From Vitellaria paradoxa (lineage: Eukaryota > Streptophyta > Magnoliopsida > Ericales > Sapotaceae), in NCBI GenBank assembly GCA_019916065.1, contig CM034233.1, positions 19,479,936 through 19,543,935 of the forward strand: a DNA stretch of 64,000 bases. Direction: 5' to 3'. Shown piece by piece: positions 11,023-23,974 of this stretch; within the stretch, counting starts at the first letter, position 1, and every line of letters begins with the position of its first letter. Both the position numbers and the translations under genes were made by a program. The notes under the pieces were generated by a model. The model was given only the letters and a program-made list of their open reading frames with translations. It ran no database searches and had not been told where the DNA came from.

Positions 11023-12869
11023 CGTTGAAAGAATAGGCCAATGTGCTCACCAACTTTAATTGAGTATTTTTGTCTTTCCAGCTCCGGTAAAAGGGTCCCA
11101 ACTTAACCAAGAATTTTGTCAGTGCTCACATTTGGATGGATATATATACTATATATTGTCGCAATCATGCATCCTTACTTATTTTCAGAATTTCTCCTTA
11201 ATTTCTTCAAAATCATCGTCCTATGCAAGGGTGGATACATGTGCATGTGAAATACATAATTCATATTAATAGTGGACAGTGATAAATTAATGCTACGTAG
11301 CCAAGATAGGACCACTATTTACCCCATTTGTGCCAAACCACACCTAAATATTTATTTCAAATTTATGATGAATTGCTACATGCTGTAAAAGTAAGCCAAT
11401 GCTGTAACCACCTCGATGCTTGTTTTGATGATATATAGTACTTAATACATATTAATATGTATGCTAGTTTTAATCAATATAAGTTTGATAAATTGCACCA
11501 AAAAAAAAAAAAACAGTGAAAATTGGAGATTATTCAACTTCAAAATTGATTTGCAGGTCTACCCCAAGCTAATTAAGTAAAAAATTAGCCGGTGTTTAAG
11601 TTGAAATTTCAATCAGCAAATAAATGTCAAATTACGGTACTGCAATTTTCATGCAGAAACCGAAATGATATGCATAATGTGGGAAGTATACATGCATTCA
11701 TATCATAAAATAAGATAATTTTTAAAAATATTTCTCTCATAAATTAAGATTCAACGATTAATAATTATTTTTTTCTTTATTTAACGATTGAGATCATTTT
11801 ATATGTTTAACTTCCTGCTCAAGTCTTACTTTAGTAGACCCCATTACAATCTACCTTACCAAACAGCTTGGACATTTTAAATTTCACCGTGTTTCAATTA
11901 ATTCTTATTTTAATAGATCACATTACAATCTATCTCTTCAAGGATGGAGACCATATGTAAATCAAACTGTCAACTTAAATTCTACTCAGTTATGATTTCT
12001 GGGAAATTGAACCTTCCAAATTAAAGTATTATAATTTATATTTTCTTTTATGGTGCTTACCAAAAATTAATTGAAAAGAAAGAAATCGAAACACATAGAG
12101 TAGCAGCTAGATCTTAAAGTCAAAAAAAAAAAAAAAAAGTTAAAACTTATAAGTTATCATAATTTCTTCTATTTGAGTTTTTTTTATCTAAAGTTTTAAT
12201 TATATAAAAAAATTTAATATTAATTTTATTTAGAGTGCGTAGGTATAAATTATTATTTGTATAAATATATATATATTATATAATCAATAAAGAAAAGGGG
12301 TGTTGGAAAGCCAAGTTATGTCCCACCAAATCGGATGAAATAAAGGTGCGAATCTCCACCAAGAGAGATATGAGGGCGGGTTACTTTTCAGAAAATTATG
12401 CTAAAATGATATGATAATAAAAAATATATACATATGATAGTGAACCATGATTTTTGGTACTGGATCGAATAGTAAATGAGATAAAATAAAATATGTAAAT
12501 TTAGTCACGTGGTAGAAAAATTGTCAAATTAAATGATAAATTAAGTAAAACATATCTATTAATAAATATGTTATATTGATCATGCAATATTCAGTACTTA
12601 TTTTTGACTATTTTGAACCAATAAAATATGTATTATGAAATTAGATTAATTTATTTTATTTTTCTTGAACTGATGTGGTCCGAATTAATATTAAGTTGGA
12701 CAACTTGGTCAAAAACCCAGCTTTTTTCTTCATTTCTTTTTCTTTTTCTCTTTTTTTCTTTTTTTGGCCCTTGGCCGTTTCAGAACAAAGAACAAGAAAG
12801 AGAGACAGAGAGAGAAGAGAGAAAAAAGAGAGAGGGGAGAGAGACAATGGGTTCTGAGAAGGAGGTCTA
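11023..12869. other. Intergenic AT-rich sequence
   Basis: No gene is supported. A purine-rich GA tract lies at 12785-12845. An ATG in it (12847) opens a 7-codon frame only. Confidence 0.6.
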
Positions 12870-13989
12870 ACGGATCGGGATAATATTCAACCCCGTGAAT
12901 GTCGTGATGACGTCCGTTTCACGTGATTTCACTCAATGAGGGATAAATCGACGCCGAAAGTTTAGAAGGTACAACTTAAATATTTTTATTTCTTCTTTTC
13001 TCTTCAGATTCAAAATAGATGGGACTTATATTCGTATTCTAAACGTTGTTATGATGATTTTGATGTATATATATGCTTAATTAGGTTGAATGTCATAAGA
13101 TTTATGTGTATATATATGTATATACGAATATGTGTATATATATGCATATACATGTGAAGATCTTGCATATATTGAGTTGTTATTCGATTAAATGTTGTAA
13201 AAGCATATGATTTAAGTATTTAAATGTTTATATATGAGTTACTATAAAGATTGTGGCTTAGATGAGTGATTTGGGATTGTTTTGAAGTTGGGGTTCGTTT
13301 CAACGAATCCAAAAATCCGGTTTTAGGCATTGGCATCCAAACGGCAACCTTGGCATCTGGACGACATTTGGTAGTAAGCCTGGATGCTGGCGTTTGATGC
13401 TGGTGTCCGAACGGCAAACTTAGCATCCAAACGGCATTAGGTCGAATGTCCAAAATGTAAAATTTTTATTTCAAAACTTTTGTTTTGTGTCTAAATCAAT
13501 TCATGGTTGATTTTAAAATATTAAATAAATCCTAAACTATCATCCAACTTAATGAGAACGTATGTTTATATTAAAATGATATTTATTTACATGATTGAGT
13601 ATATCATGTGCATGAGACTAGGGTTAAATCATCCACTTTGATATTGTGATTATTGATTGACCGAGGGTGTCATATTGATATTTAGTTTGACGTGCTGAGG
13701 CACAATTTATATATGTGGACAGGATCCAATATTTGAGAAAAATGATAAAATGAAAATTTAAAATACTGAATGATCTCCAGTCGATATATATGACTAGAGT
13801 TTAGTCATTTGGAGTTGAGACATTAATTATGAGATATGATTATGAGATTTTCTCCGAACTATAGTTGAATCCTACTTGAGCTAAGTAGATGCCTGACGAA
13901 GATATAACATGATTCCCTATCAGAGGAGTCAAGAGTTGTAACGCGGTTCTCCTAAGTCTTACACTAGTGTGGATGTAACACGGTTCTCC

Positions 13990-14029
<40 letters not shown>

Positions 14030-14780
14030 TATACATTTACCGTAAGCGTAAACGGTGCGGTTAGTAACCCTGCATGCTTTACTCAACGTCACCCGCCCCA
14101 GGATAAGGTTGAGAGTAGATGGAGATTAGAGAATGTCTTGGCCATTGCATTTGCATCACATGTGCATTATTATATTATATTTTGATCGATATTATTGTGA
14201 GTTATGTTATATGATTGATTACTATTCATTTGTACACACTTGCATAGTCCTACTTCCTGGGCAAACTTGCTCATCCCATCCATATTTTAGATGATCTGGC
14301 GAGGTCATGGAGTAGCCACTTGGAACTGAGTTGAGACCGATGGATCAACCCATCATGTTATTTTATTTATATTTGAACTATTACATTTTTATTTGTGCAA
14401 CCTGAGGCCGTAGGTCCAAACTTATTTCTATTATGAGATCATTTATTGATGATGTTTATTTAGCTGTATAAGTCTTGAATTGTGTCACCGGGTTGTGATT
14501 TTAGAATTATTGTGGTTGATGTTATATTTATTTATTTAAAATGAAAATGAGAGATATGTTTAGTTACTCTGATGATTATTATTATATTAATTATAACTTA
14601 TCTTGGAACGTGATTTCATTTAATTTAATTAGTTCTTATATTCTCATATTATTTGTCTTGGACAATTAAGTTAGAAATGTGATATATCAATAAATTTAAT
14701 TAGTAACATTTATTAGTAAATTTAATTATGTTCATTAGTAAAGACAAAATTTGATTTGTAGGTCTTACCATGGTTATTTC
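12870..14780. mobile_element. Probable Ty3/gypsy LTR remnant
   Basis: This block is less AT-rich than its flanks and has no coding potential. It resembles the long non-coding LTRs of Tekay/Del-type elements: a region of repeated CATCCAAACGGCA motifs (13331-13440), paired GTAACGCGGTTCTC/GTAACACGGTTCTC segments (13938 and 13977), and a late TTGCTCATCCCATCC...GATGATCTGGCGAGG stretch (14269-14307). LTR ends and a target duplication could not be located, so the limits are approximate. An alternative is another class of degenerate non-coding repeat. Confidence 0.4.
13331..13436. repeat. 20-bp-spaced degenerate repeats in the LTR-like block
   Basis: Copies of TGGCATCCAAACGGCA or close variants begin at 13331, 13351, 13401 and 13421, exactly 20 bp apart within each pair. 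An inverted-looking copy (GCGTTTGATGC) lies near 13390. Confidence 0.6.
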
Positions 14781-16689
14781 ACATTATTTTTCATAAAAGA
14801 AAAAAAAAAACCCATCTCTTTGTTCAACCGTACATATTATACCATATGTTAATTTAAATAATTAAAGATTACTTAAGTACGGCATTCAAAAGGACTTGTA
14901 TCAATGAAATTTAATTTTTTTTATAGTAATCGTGCATCTCAGTTTTTTTTTTTCTTTTTTGTAAATTAAAGTGCAAGATAGCAACATCATTGATAAAATC
15001 CTATTACTTTCTTCTTCTGATAAAAAAAAAAAAAAAATTAATTAATTTCATTGTACACTCTATGCATTACATTTCTTGCTCTAACAAATTTCCGTCAGTA
15101 TCCACGCGTGTTCATGAACAGTTTCCCTCCGTGGACATAAATGAGGTCCTTCTCTAAGGACTGGTGCAGTGTACGTGTAACCTAAAACTTTAATTTTTCA
15201 TCATTATCCATCGATCATTCTACTTTTTCCTCTACTTTTATTGTACCTTAAATTAAAACTTTAAATTTTCATCTACTTTTATTATTTTTTTTTCATTTCT
15301 TTTTTCTACCAAACAGGCCTACAGTAAATCCATCTTTTCTGAAAAATTCAAATTTAGAAAAAATTAAGTACGTCGGTACGGTGGCTGTTACTCCGATCTT
15401 TCCTACCACCCTCGCCAGTGAAATGGATTAGAACCTACTCCTCTAGTTTTTACGGTACATTTGCATTTCATATATAGTTCCTTACACTTTATTTTTCTTT
15501 TTTTAAATAAAATTACAAAATTATTTTTTTAATTGGTTATTTTTGTATTTAATTTAAAATGATGTAATTGTCTTTCATAATTAAGAAAATATTTATAAAT
15601 TTGAATACACATATTTAGACATAGAAGAGGAGAGAAGAGAAAAAATTTATTTTTAAAGATTAAAATAATTTTTATTTATATTTATATTTTAAAAAAAGAA
15701 TAAAGATAAATTATTTTATTTTCTTTCATAATTTAATTAAATAAAAATTAATTTATTTCTTTTTTTATTTATAAACTTTTATTATTTTAACTATTCTAAT
15801 TATTCTCAAGTCACTTAGTAAGATTTTATATAATTCTTTCCTTTCTCATAATTTAATAATATATTTTAAAAATAATGTAATGAAATAAAATTTAAGTATA
15901 ATAAATTTTAAAAATACAAATTTGTAAAAAAATAAATAAATATCAATATGATAAAGAAAATAACAAAAATTTTTAATTAAATTAAAATGAAATAAGTTAT
16001 TTTCTTATTTGAATAAGTTATAAAATAAATGAAAATTTATTTTTATATGATTTCTAAAAAGATAAATAAAAATAAAAAAAATTATTTTATTCTATTAAAA
16101 TATTTTTTCTTGTATGAAATCCGCAAATATAAAAAAACTTGTAAATTTAAATTTTTAATCGTGGTATCCCTATTAACTTTTCTCACTAATTCTAAATTCA
16201 AAATAGAATTATTAATTTTGTTTCTCATCATTCATCTACAAAAAGAAAATAAATAAATAAATAAAAATAAAACTACCAAAAAAATATCTAACTAGAAAAA
16301 TTAATTAAGTGAAAAAATTAATTTTGAGTATACAAACAGATTTATCAAAGAAACTATAAGTATTTTTAAAAAAAAACTTAATTTGAAATTTTTATAATAA
16401 TAAATAAATTTTTAAAAATCTAAATTTAGAAATTTTCATCATACTAAAGTAATCTATATTGTATAAGTGAATTTTTCAAAAAAATTTCGATTGTAATCAT
16501 CGATCCACTTATTAAAATATCTAAGACAAATTAGTAAGTTATTTTCTACATATATTTAAAAAATATTTTTTATTACAAAATAAAAGTATTTATGATATAA
16601 AAGTTTTTATGACATTATGAGTATGTAAAATATATATGAAAAGATAGATTAGCAATTGCGTAATTTTAATTAATTGAAAAAAGTGGAGT
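14781..16689. other. Very AT-rich intergenic sequence
   Basis: No gene is supported. The ORF at 16029-16256 is composed almost only of Lys, Ile, Phe and Leu codons and reflects base composition. Confidence 0.65.
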
Positions 16690-17434
16690 GGAAGTGTCAC
16701 GCCCCAGATTTTCATAACTGAATGCCCAGGGGTGACTTGGGATTTATTTGTTAGGTATAAAAATAAGATGATAATAACACGCTGTCACACCCCAGAGTTT
16801 TCCTCCAAATTGGGGTTGACCCGTAAGAAAAATTTAAGATAGTCAAAATCCTATGATTATCCCAAACAATATTTATAAGTCATTGGACTGAACCATTTGA
16901 TGGGATTTCAACTACAGGACACAAAATAAAGATAGAGAAAAATATTACAGAGCCATCTAAGTGTCCCAACCACGCGATTAACATTACATACCAAATAAAA
17001 GCAAATTAGGTCTATGCTTACTAATTACAATCATCCAACAATTATTACAGACCAAAAATAAAGTCCTCCAGCTCTGTGCAGGAAAGAAGAAAAAAATAGA
17101 TAACTCTTCTGATGGAATATTTAAGAGAAATTAATCTCTTTCCAGCTCATCTTCTGTATTCATGTGCTTAATATCCTGAAAAAAATATTCCCACAAGGGG
17201 TGAGCTACTAAAGCCCAGTAATCAGAATCTCCTAGGTGCCTATATGCAGTGGTTGTAATACTACACTGTATTAAGTGAATGTGTTTAAGTGGCATACTAT
17301 TTATGCAACAATTAATTCAATAGATCTCAACTGAATAATGTAAATTATACTTACAACGGTTCGATGAAATCGTCACCGTAACTACTATTTTACTTACATG
17401 TAAAATAATTAAATACTGATGTGTATACCACAAT

Positions 17435-17514
17435 GAAGTCTGTGTCGCAGTGGTAGGGATCTCAGATTTAGATCTTCAAGGTCTCGGGATCAAACCCCGT
17501 AGCGATACAAGTTT

Positions 17515-17520
<6 letters not shown>
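17435..17520 (+). mobile_element. tRNA-derived SINE, degenerate, nested in the LTR
   Basis: TGTCGCAGTGGTAGG (near 17441) matches the Pol III A box of plant SINEs. GGGATCAAACCCCG (near 17486) is a B box with one mismatch in its core. A TA-rich tail follows at about 17520-17550. The target duplication is not resolvable. Confidence 0.5.
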
Positions 17521-17555
<35 letters not shown>

Positions 17556-18263
17556 CGAGAGGAGTTAAATATAATTAAATAATTCCAACACATCATTCAT
17601 ACATAACAAGAGAGGTTGCTGGTCACAGTAAAATTTTGTAAAGGAGTTTAATCTAAATCCTCCTAAGATAATCATACTCCTATCCTCCTCTACCCCCAGC
17701 CTTGGGAACCAGTGACTTTACGGGCTTAGCATCCAATGCATACCGACGGTGTCACCTACCAAAAACCTAGCCGTCGCGACCGGCTACCTGACTGGCCAGG
17801 TCAGAATGGAGCATCTCCCAAATAAAATGCATGTTCCCATCTTCATCTAAAAGGCCATTTCTACCCACCCATCACCCCATTGCCAAAAACAGTTTTAGCA
17901 CGAAGTGCCTTAATTTCTTCTCACCCTTTTACATTCTCAGGGTACCTTGTATGGAAATCAGACATTTTAAATAACAACCGACAATGTTCCCGGGCAATGA
18001 ATCAAAAGTGGGATTATTCAGTCACATGTAGTATATTTTTAAGCCCTTCATTTAAATCCATAATTTAATAGTAATTCTCAATAAATCAAAGATTTAACAT
18101 AGTCATCAATATCATTATCACAAAGGTAGGTACTATATGTAAATTAACAATTAGCAAGTAAAAAAAAAATTAGAATACAAACTAGTATTTTAGTTAATTA
18201 TTTTGACAAGCTTACCGTACCAAATTTGATAAGAATAAAATTATTTCTAATGGTATATTAATT

Positions 18264-18370
18264 AGGCCGAGGTTGGTAGCTTAGTGGGTGGGCGACCCTA
18301 ATTGCGATTTAAAGTCGCAAGTTCGAACCTCATTGGCTGCAAATCTCGGTTTTTTGCTCCTTTTACCTTT
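18264..18370 (+). mobile_element. tRNA-derived SINE nested in the LTR
   Basis: The A box TAGCTTAGTGGG lies at 18277-18288 and the B box GTTCGAACCT at 18321-18330, correctly ordered and spaced. A T-rich 3' end follows. It does not fold as a tRNA (no matching acceptor stem), so it is a SINE head rather than a tRNA gene. Confidence 0.5.
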
Positions 18371-20367
18371 TATTTTATTATTTTATGGAATATGAAGATA
18401 ATAAATAGCTCTTGGACTTATATTTAATTTTTAGCAAAATTGATAAGTTTTATTTTATTCAAAAATAATTTAAATAAATTTCCAATCATCATCTTATTTA
18501 TAACCAAACCCTTATCATAGGTTTTTGGCTTCAAGATATCCACAATTGTCCACAGAATTATCCCAATGTTTAGGAAGGTATTAAATGAGTTTCATTTAAT
18601 TCACTTAATCATAAAAATATAATTATATAACCTGTTAGGTTGACAAAACAATGCCTAAAAATAAATCAAATTCATTTAAGAAAGACCAAATGAGAAAAAA
18701 ACAAGTCCATTGTTTCTTTTGGGCATTTTATCAAATACTAGCATTTTAGTTTGAATAAGTCATCCAACTATCCATGATGAAACTGATTATCTAAGTCAAT
18801 TATCATCAATATTAGAGTGTCAAATAATACATAATATCTAGTTTAAAATAATTTTATATCAATAGAAATTATTAACATGACAATAACTAACAGAAGGAAA
18901 TTGGAAATTTAAATAAATCTTTAAACATAATATTCTAAACAAATCCAAACAAGCATCAATTAAAGCTAAGCAGAATAGCAACTTGAAAGAAAATTCATAT
19001 AAAATAGAGCAGAACTCCAATATCTATAAACTTTATATCTGTAGAAACTAGACTTCAATACCTACAACTTTCATGTTTTACACTTTTTAAAATTCTAAGG
19101 TCTAAAGGTACAAGAACAGCTTTGAATTCAGTTTGTTCAGAAAATACAATTTTACACGTGCTCAGTATTTTGGGCATAACTTTTGACTCACAAATCGGAT
19201 TGATGCAATTCTTTTAGGGTTGAAAAGAAAACTGAAAGGGCTACAACTTTTATGTTTTAGCCGAAGCCTAATTCCACCGTTTTAGAGGCCAGAAGCACAT
19301 AAGAAGTTACAAATAGAGAGCTGTCAGCATACTGAGTTACATCAGTCAAAATTTTGGCTTCCCTACCCCCAATATACGGGTATTTATTTTTATTACAATT
19401 AAGTTTCATACTTCAAACCAGAAGATGCATCAAATATATTTTAGGGGATTCATCATCCTACCTCAATGAAAATATTAATGACCAAGTCTGAGAAGGAAAA
19501 ATGAATTAGCTTTGAACACCACCCAAATTGGAAAATTCCAAGCCTTTCTTCTTCCTCCAAGCAACACCAAATCTTCAGCCTCACTAATCAATAATTTATT
19601 ATTATTTATCTCTTATTTTCTTCTCTTGGAAGACACACAATTTATAGGGAGTGTAGAGAAAATTATTAGTGGAGAAAAAATCAACTAAGGTAAGATCATG
19701 CCTATACAATTGGTAGCATGATCCAAGAATCATGCTTACTTTTTGACTATCTAACCATATCATTAAAGAAAAGCATTGGGGAAGATGTATGGAGGTGGCA
19801 TGATCCGGGAATCAAGCTAACTTTTTGACAAATTTAAACAATCATGCTAGCTTTTTGACAATTTAACCAAATGCTTTAAATCATGCTAGCTTTCAAACAA
19901 AATGCTTTAAATCTTGTTTGCTAAATAATTTGAAAAAGATGCTTTAAGGTCATCAATGTGGGTCTTCTCTTTGTCCAATTAGTCAAATAATTTTGAAAGA
20001 TGGTGAGAGTGTATGGAAGATGGAAATGAAGTTGTCGGGAAATAATTTAGAGCAACTATTCATGAGTCAATTCATTGAGTGATAAAGTGAGTTGAAGTGA
20101 GTTGAGGTGAGTCAAATAAAAGGGTTGACCCATGGGTTAATGGTCTTGGTTTGAACCAAATAAGTAATTGGGCTAAGAAGTGTTTGGATAAAAATTTTAG
20201 AAATCTACATTAAACTCCCACATAGGGTGAAATTAAATCCAAAAATCTTTTCAACCAATTCCAAAAATTTTCAAATCCTCAATTTTCTAGATTTTTATTA
20301 TAACAAGTATCACGACCACACTTAAGCAATTTAATTAAGAAAAAAAAATTCAGGTTATTACAGGAAG

Positions 20368-21270
20368 AGTTTATTTGTAGAATGCAAATAGACTAATCTT
20401 AAAATAAAAATAAATTATTTTTATATGATTTTAAAAATATAAATATAAATATAATTTATTTTAATATTTGAAAAAAAAATTCTAAGCTTTAGTGTGTTTG
20501 TTCAAATATGTAAATATTTTCTTAATTATGGAAGACAATTATGTCTTTTTACATTAGGCATAACAATAGTTAGCCGAAGAAGGATAATTTTATAATTTTA
20601 TTTAATGAAAAAGAAATGTGAAGTGAAAGAAACTTTTTATAGAATGCAAATAAGCCTGTCCAACAAAAAAAATATTAATTATACTATAATTACAGAGCGT
20701 GTAATTTAAGTAAAAAGTGTTTTTAAAATTTTGGGACATATTTATTAAACAGCTAGACAAAATTCTTTGGCTTTCGTCCCTAAATCTAAGGGTGAGGGAT
20801 GTATTACTTGCTTACCTTGAACTGGTTGAAGTAAATTTCTATTATGTTTTTTTATATAACTTTATTGGTAATTGTCTGTGGCTAAAGGCACATAAATATA
20901 ATTTGTCATATAAATAATTTAAATTTAAATTTATAAAGCAAGTTTACATAAAAAAGTGTAAAAATAACTTATGACAATAAAAATTATTAATCAAAAGATA
21001 TTAAAGAGTAAAATTTTATTATTTATTACAAATATTATCATATTTTTTAAAATATTAATTTAAAATCTTTTACATAAAAAATATTCAAAAAAATATGAGA
21101 AGAGTGAGAAAAAGAAAAATGATCCTGGCCATTTAGTAAATTCAACTGTTAAAAATATGTCAATTTCAAAATTTTAAACTTATTATATAGATGACATCTC
21201 TTATATAAAAAGTATTAAAAAATATGGGAAGAGTGAGAGAAAAAGAAAAACAATTCTAATCATTTAACAA
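20368..21270. other. AT-rich intergenic sequence
   Basis: No gene is supported. A shorter, more diverged relative of the repeat at 21272-21692 lies near 21145-21250. Confidence 0.55.
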
Positions 21271-21271
21271 A

Positions 21272-21692
21272 TTCAACAGTTGAAAATATTTCAAATTCAA
21301 AAATTTTAAACTTCCTTATTATATAAATGACACATAGTGTAAAAGTGTTTATATTTAAAATTAAAATTTTAATTTAAATGTTTTTTTAAGTAAAATATAA
21401 TTTATATAATTTTACAAAATATAATATATTTATATATAAATAATAATTTTACAAAATATAATATATATTACAAAATATAATATATGTAGATTTAACGGTT
21501 GAAAATATTTCAAATTTAAAAATTTTAAACTTCATTATTAAATAAATGACACGTATAGTATAAAAGCGTTTATATTTAAAATTTAAATTTTAAGCACATT
21601 AAAATTAAAATTTTAATTTAAATGTTTATTTTTAAGTAAAATATAAGTAAAATATAATTATATAATTTTACAAAATATAATATATTTATGTA
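21272..21692. repeat. Two-copy tandem duplication, about 220 bp period
   Basis: The unit starting CAGTTGAAAATATTTC (about 21275) is repeated from about 21495 (CGGTTGAAAATATTTC). Both continue through AATTTTAAACTT, AAATGACAC, TTTATATTTAAAAT and a shared TTTTACAAAATATAATATA segment. Small indels differ between the copies. Confidence 0.65.
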
Positions 21693-22267
21693 TATTTGAA
21701 TTTCAAATTTCAAATTCAAATGATATGGGCTCCATTTGGAGCTCTCAAAAAAAAAATAAAATAAAATCCTACAAATCTCTACAAACACGAATTACGCGAC
21801 AGTAAAGTTTAAATTCTTCACTCACTACACGAATTATAAGACATTTATTTTTACAATTTTATACTATTTTATACAATTTTATATAACTTCAAACACATCC
21901 ATGTTTTATTACATAGGTATATAAGTGATGACGTGACGAAAATTTAGTGATGAGTATGACATATGTCAAATTAAAGAATATGTTTTATTTTATATATATA
22001 TATATATAAATATTAATTACGTACAAGCATTTGAGTATAGTATATGCTCTCGCATCACCTTTAGGAAATACATCTGTCCCTGTCGGTTTTATTTTGGTCT
22101 AGGACCTACATGCATGCCAAGGCCATGCTTATTTATTACTTGCTGCCGGGAACTCTGTAGTCATGGCTGCATGGGACTCGGGGGAGGACCATGGGATAGG
22201 CAGCACAATTATGAAGCTAAAAGTGCAAGCAGGAGTCCCTACCACTATTGAAATACAGAACACTACA

Positions 22268-22345
22268 CCAACATAATAATAATAATAATAATACTATTAT
22301 TATTATTATTATAAATATTATTATTATTATTATTATTTTCAAACT
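22268..22345. repeat. AAT/ATT microsatellite forming a perfect hairpin
   Basis: A run of AAT units (about 22277-22293) is followed by ATT units (22295-22312 and 22318-22336), so the two arms are complementary. Confidence 0.8.
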
Positions 22346-23560
22346 TATTTATACGCCTTTGGACTTTTTTGGATCGATAAAATTAATGGTTAAATAAATC
22401 TTTCATAGTTTTAAAAAAAATTTAATTAGTGACCATTAAAAAATATATTCAAAATTTCATTAGTTGAACTAATACGAGCCTCTGTACCAATAGAACTAAT
22501 ATAAGTCTGCAATCTAAAGCAGAAATACGTCGAAACCAGAAACCAGACCACAACTAAATAACCAACCAAAAAATCAACGCCCTCCAACTCGGGCAATGCC
22601 CTTCAGTCCAAAACAAAAACAAGCTCTAGCCTCTTTTGGAAGCTCGCTGCTGCAACTGAAAATTTCCGAGAAACTACAAGACCCATATTTGGCATTTGGG
22701 AGGACCATCCGCCACTGGATTTGCCTCTTAAACATGGAAAACAGAGAAATCAAAATGACATCCAAGAGCAGCAAAAAAGCTCCTTCCACATCTTTAAAAA
22801 CTTTTAGGAGGCATCCTCTTGTTTTAAGACCCAATTCACCATTAACAAAGAACCTGACTCAATCACCACTTTAAAAATGCCCAACTGATTGCAAATGATT
22901 ATACCATTCCAAAGACCCTGAATCTGAGCATAATTTTTAATTTGTTAATTTGTCCCACTGCCAGAGAGACAGAAAAGCCAGAAATAAATGAAGCCAATTT
23001 AGTTCAAATAATCGTTTCTGCTAGAGTTGTGATTCATACTCATTATACTCAAGTATTGAAAAAGAGATAGATGTCTGAACTAATCGAGTAGAGCGCAAGC
23101 ACGATATAGCAGTAGTATACATTTGTCACTTTGTGAGAAACGCCTTGAAAGCTTAGGGGAATACTACTATAATTTGGAGAAAATACCAAGAGACATGTTT
23201 TGAGATTTGGACTGTACAGATTAGGTGTGATAAGCGCGTAGTACTCTTAAAAGTTTGCAAGAAAACCGCTCCTATATACACCGATATAGCAATTTTCTAA
23301 ACCACGTTTCAGAAACTAATTTTGCTTAAGAATATACCTTATGAGACATATTGTAGATTATAAGAGGTTAAGATTAAAATTTTTTAAGATTAGTATTGAA
23401 ATAAAATTTAAGAACAAAATAAGAGTTTTCTCTAAGGGTTATATAGTTAAAACTAAATCATAATGTGCCCATAAATATAAGTTAATTGTCGAATTATATA
23501 TATCTTGTATTTTTTGATTGTTGGTGTTTTATGTATTCATTTATTTTTACCATTATTTAG
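22346..23560. other. Intergenic sequence, moderate GC, no confident gene
   Basis: Open frames exist on both strands at 22574-22874, but neither matches a family I recognise. The stretch may belong to the LINE remnant immediately to the right. Nothing else is seen. Confidence 0.4.
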
Positions 23561-23599
23561 CTGTGTGTATTTCACAAAAGATAATCCAATATTCTGTAA

Positions 23600-23930
23600 A
23601 AAAATTCCACATAACTCAGGATTGCCTTTAGAGGCTCCATCCACGTTTGGTTGCAACCAATTTGCCCCTTTAACCAAAGATGAAGCCTGAGTCACCTGCC
23701 CCACTCACATCCTAATTCTTTCAACCTGAAGCCTGAGTCACCTGCCCCACTCATGTCCTACCTCTTTCAACTTGTTTCAAACCTTCTTAATAACTTGTCA
23801 GGTACTGGAACAACGCCTTCCAACAGACATTTATTTCTAGCCAACCAAATCTCCAACAAAGAAACAGAGGAATTGACCTAGCTAACTTATAGAATGCTAT
23901 TCTCCACGTTGCAATATGCACAAACAAATT
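23600..23930 (-). pseudogene. Non-LTR retrotransposon (LINE) RNase H-domain remnant
   Basis: On the minus strand one frame reads SLLEIWLARNKCLLEG, the conserved linker found between reverse transcriptase and RNase H in plant LINE proteins, then VVPVPDKLLRRFETS before a stop. About 150 bp downstream a second frame reads LQPNVDGASKGNPE, the start of the plant RNase H-like domain (the DGASKGNP loop carries the first catalytic Asp). The reading frame is broken between and after these blocks, and the rest of RNase H is not recognisable. A cellular RNase H-like gene is possible, but the linker motif favours a LINE. Confidence 0.55.
23684..23776. repeat. 46-bp tandem duplication within the LINE remnant
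   Basis: GAAGCCTGAGTCACCTGCCC occurs twice, starting at 23684 and about 23730, each followed by CACTCA(C/T)(A/G)TCCTA and CTTTCAAC. It sits between the linker motif and the RNase H motif, so it contributes to the coding disruption. Confidence 0.7.
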
Positions 23931-23974
23931 AATTAGGTAATTTGTTTTGTTTGAAATTTAACTCGAAGATTTAA

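Larger units (their letters stand above)
16695..20362 (-). mobile_element. LTR-like element (solo LTR or non-autonomous retroelement) with 5-bp target duplication
   Basis: It begins TGTCACGCCCCAG and ends GGTTATTACA on the plus strand, i.e. TGTAATAACC...GGGGCGTGACA on the minus strand, with TG...CA ends typical of plant Ty3/gypsy LTRs. The 5-bp flanks are identical: GGAAG at 16690-16694 and 20363-20367. No gag or pol is visible in 3.67 kb, so a long solo LTR is the simplest reading. A second end-like sequence (TGTCACACCCCAG) at 16784 suggests a partial terminal duplication or nesting. Two tRNA-like SINEs are inserted in it. Confidence 0.55.

Noticed and set aside
12628..12870. Overlapping ORFs around the GA-rich tract ending MGSEKEV.
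   Set aside because: They derive from GA/CT low-complexity sequence and stop immediately after the only gene-like start.
16029..16256. 75-codon Lys/Phe/Ile-rich ORF.
   Set aside because: Pure AT-composition artefact.
18264..18340. tRNA gene near 18.3 kb.
   Set aside because: A and B boxes are good, but acceptor and anticodon stems do not pair; a SINE head fits better.
22574..22874. Overlapping 86- and 92-codon ORFs on opposite strands.
   Set aside because: Neither shows a recognisable domain, splice context or motif; kept only as part of unassigned intergenic DNA next to the LINE remnant.
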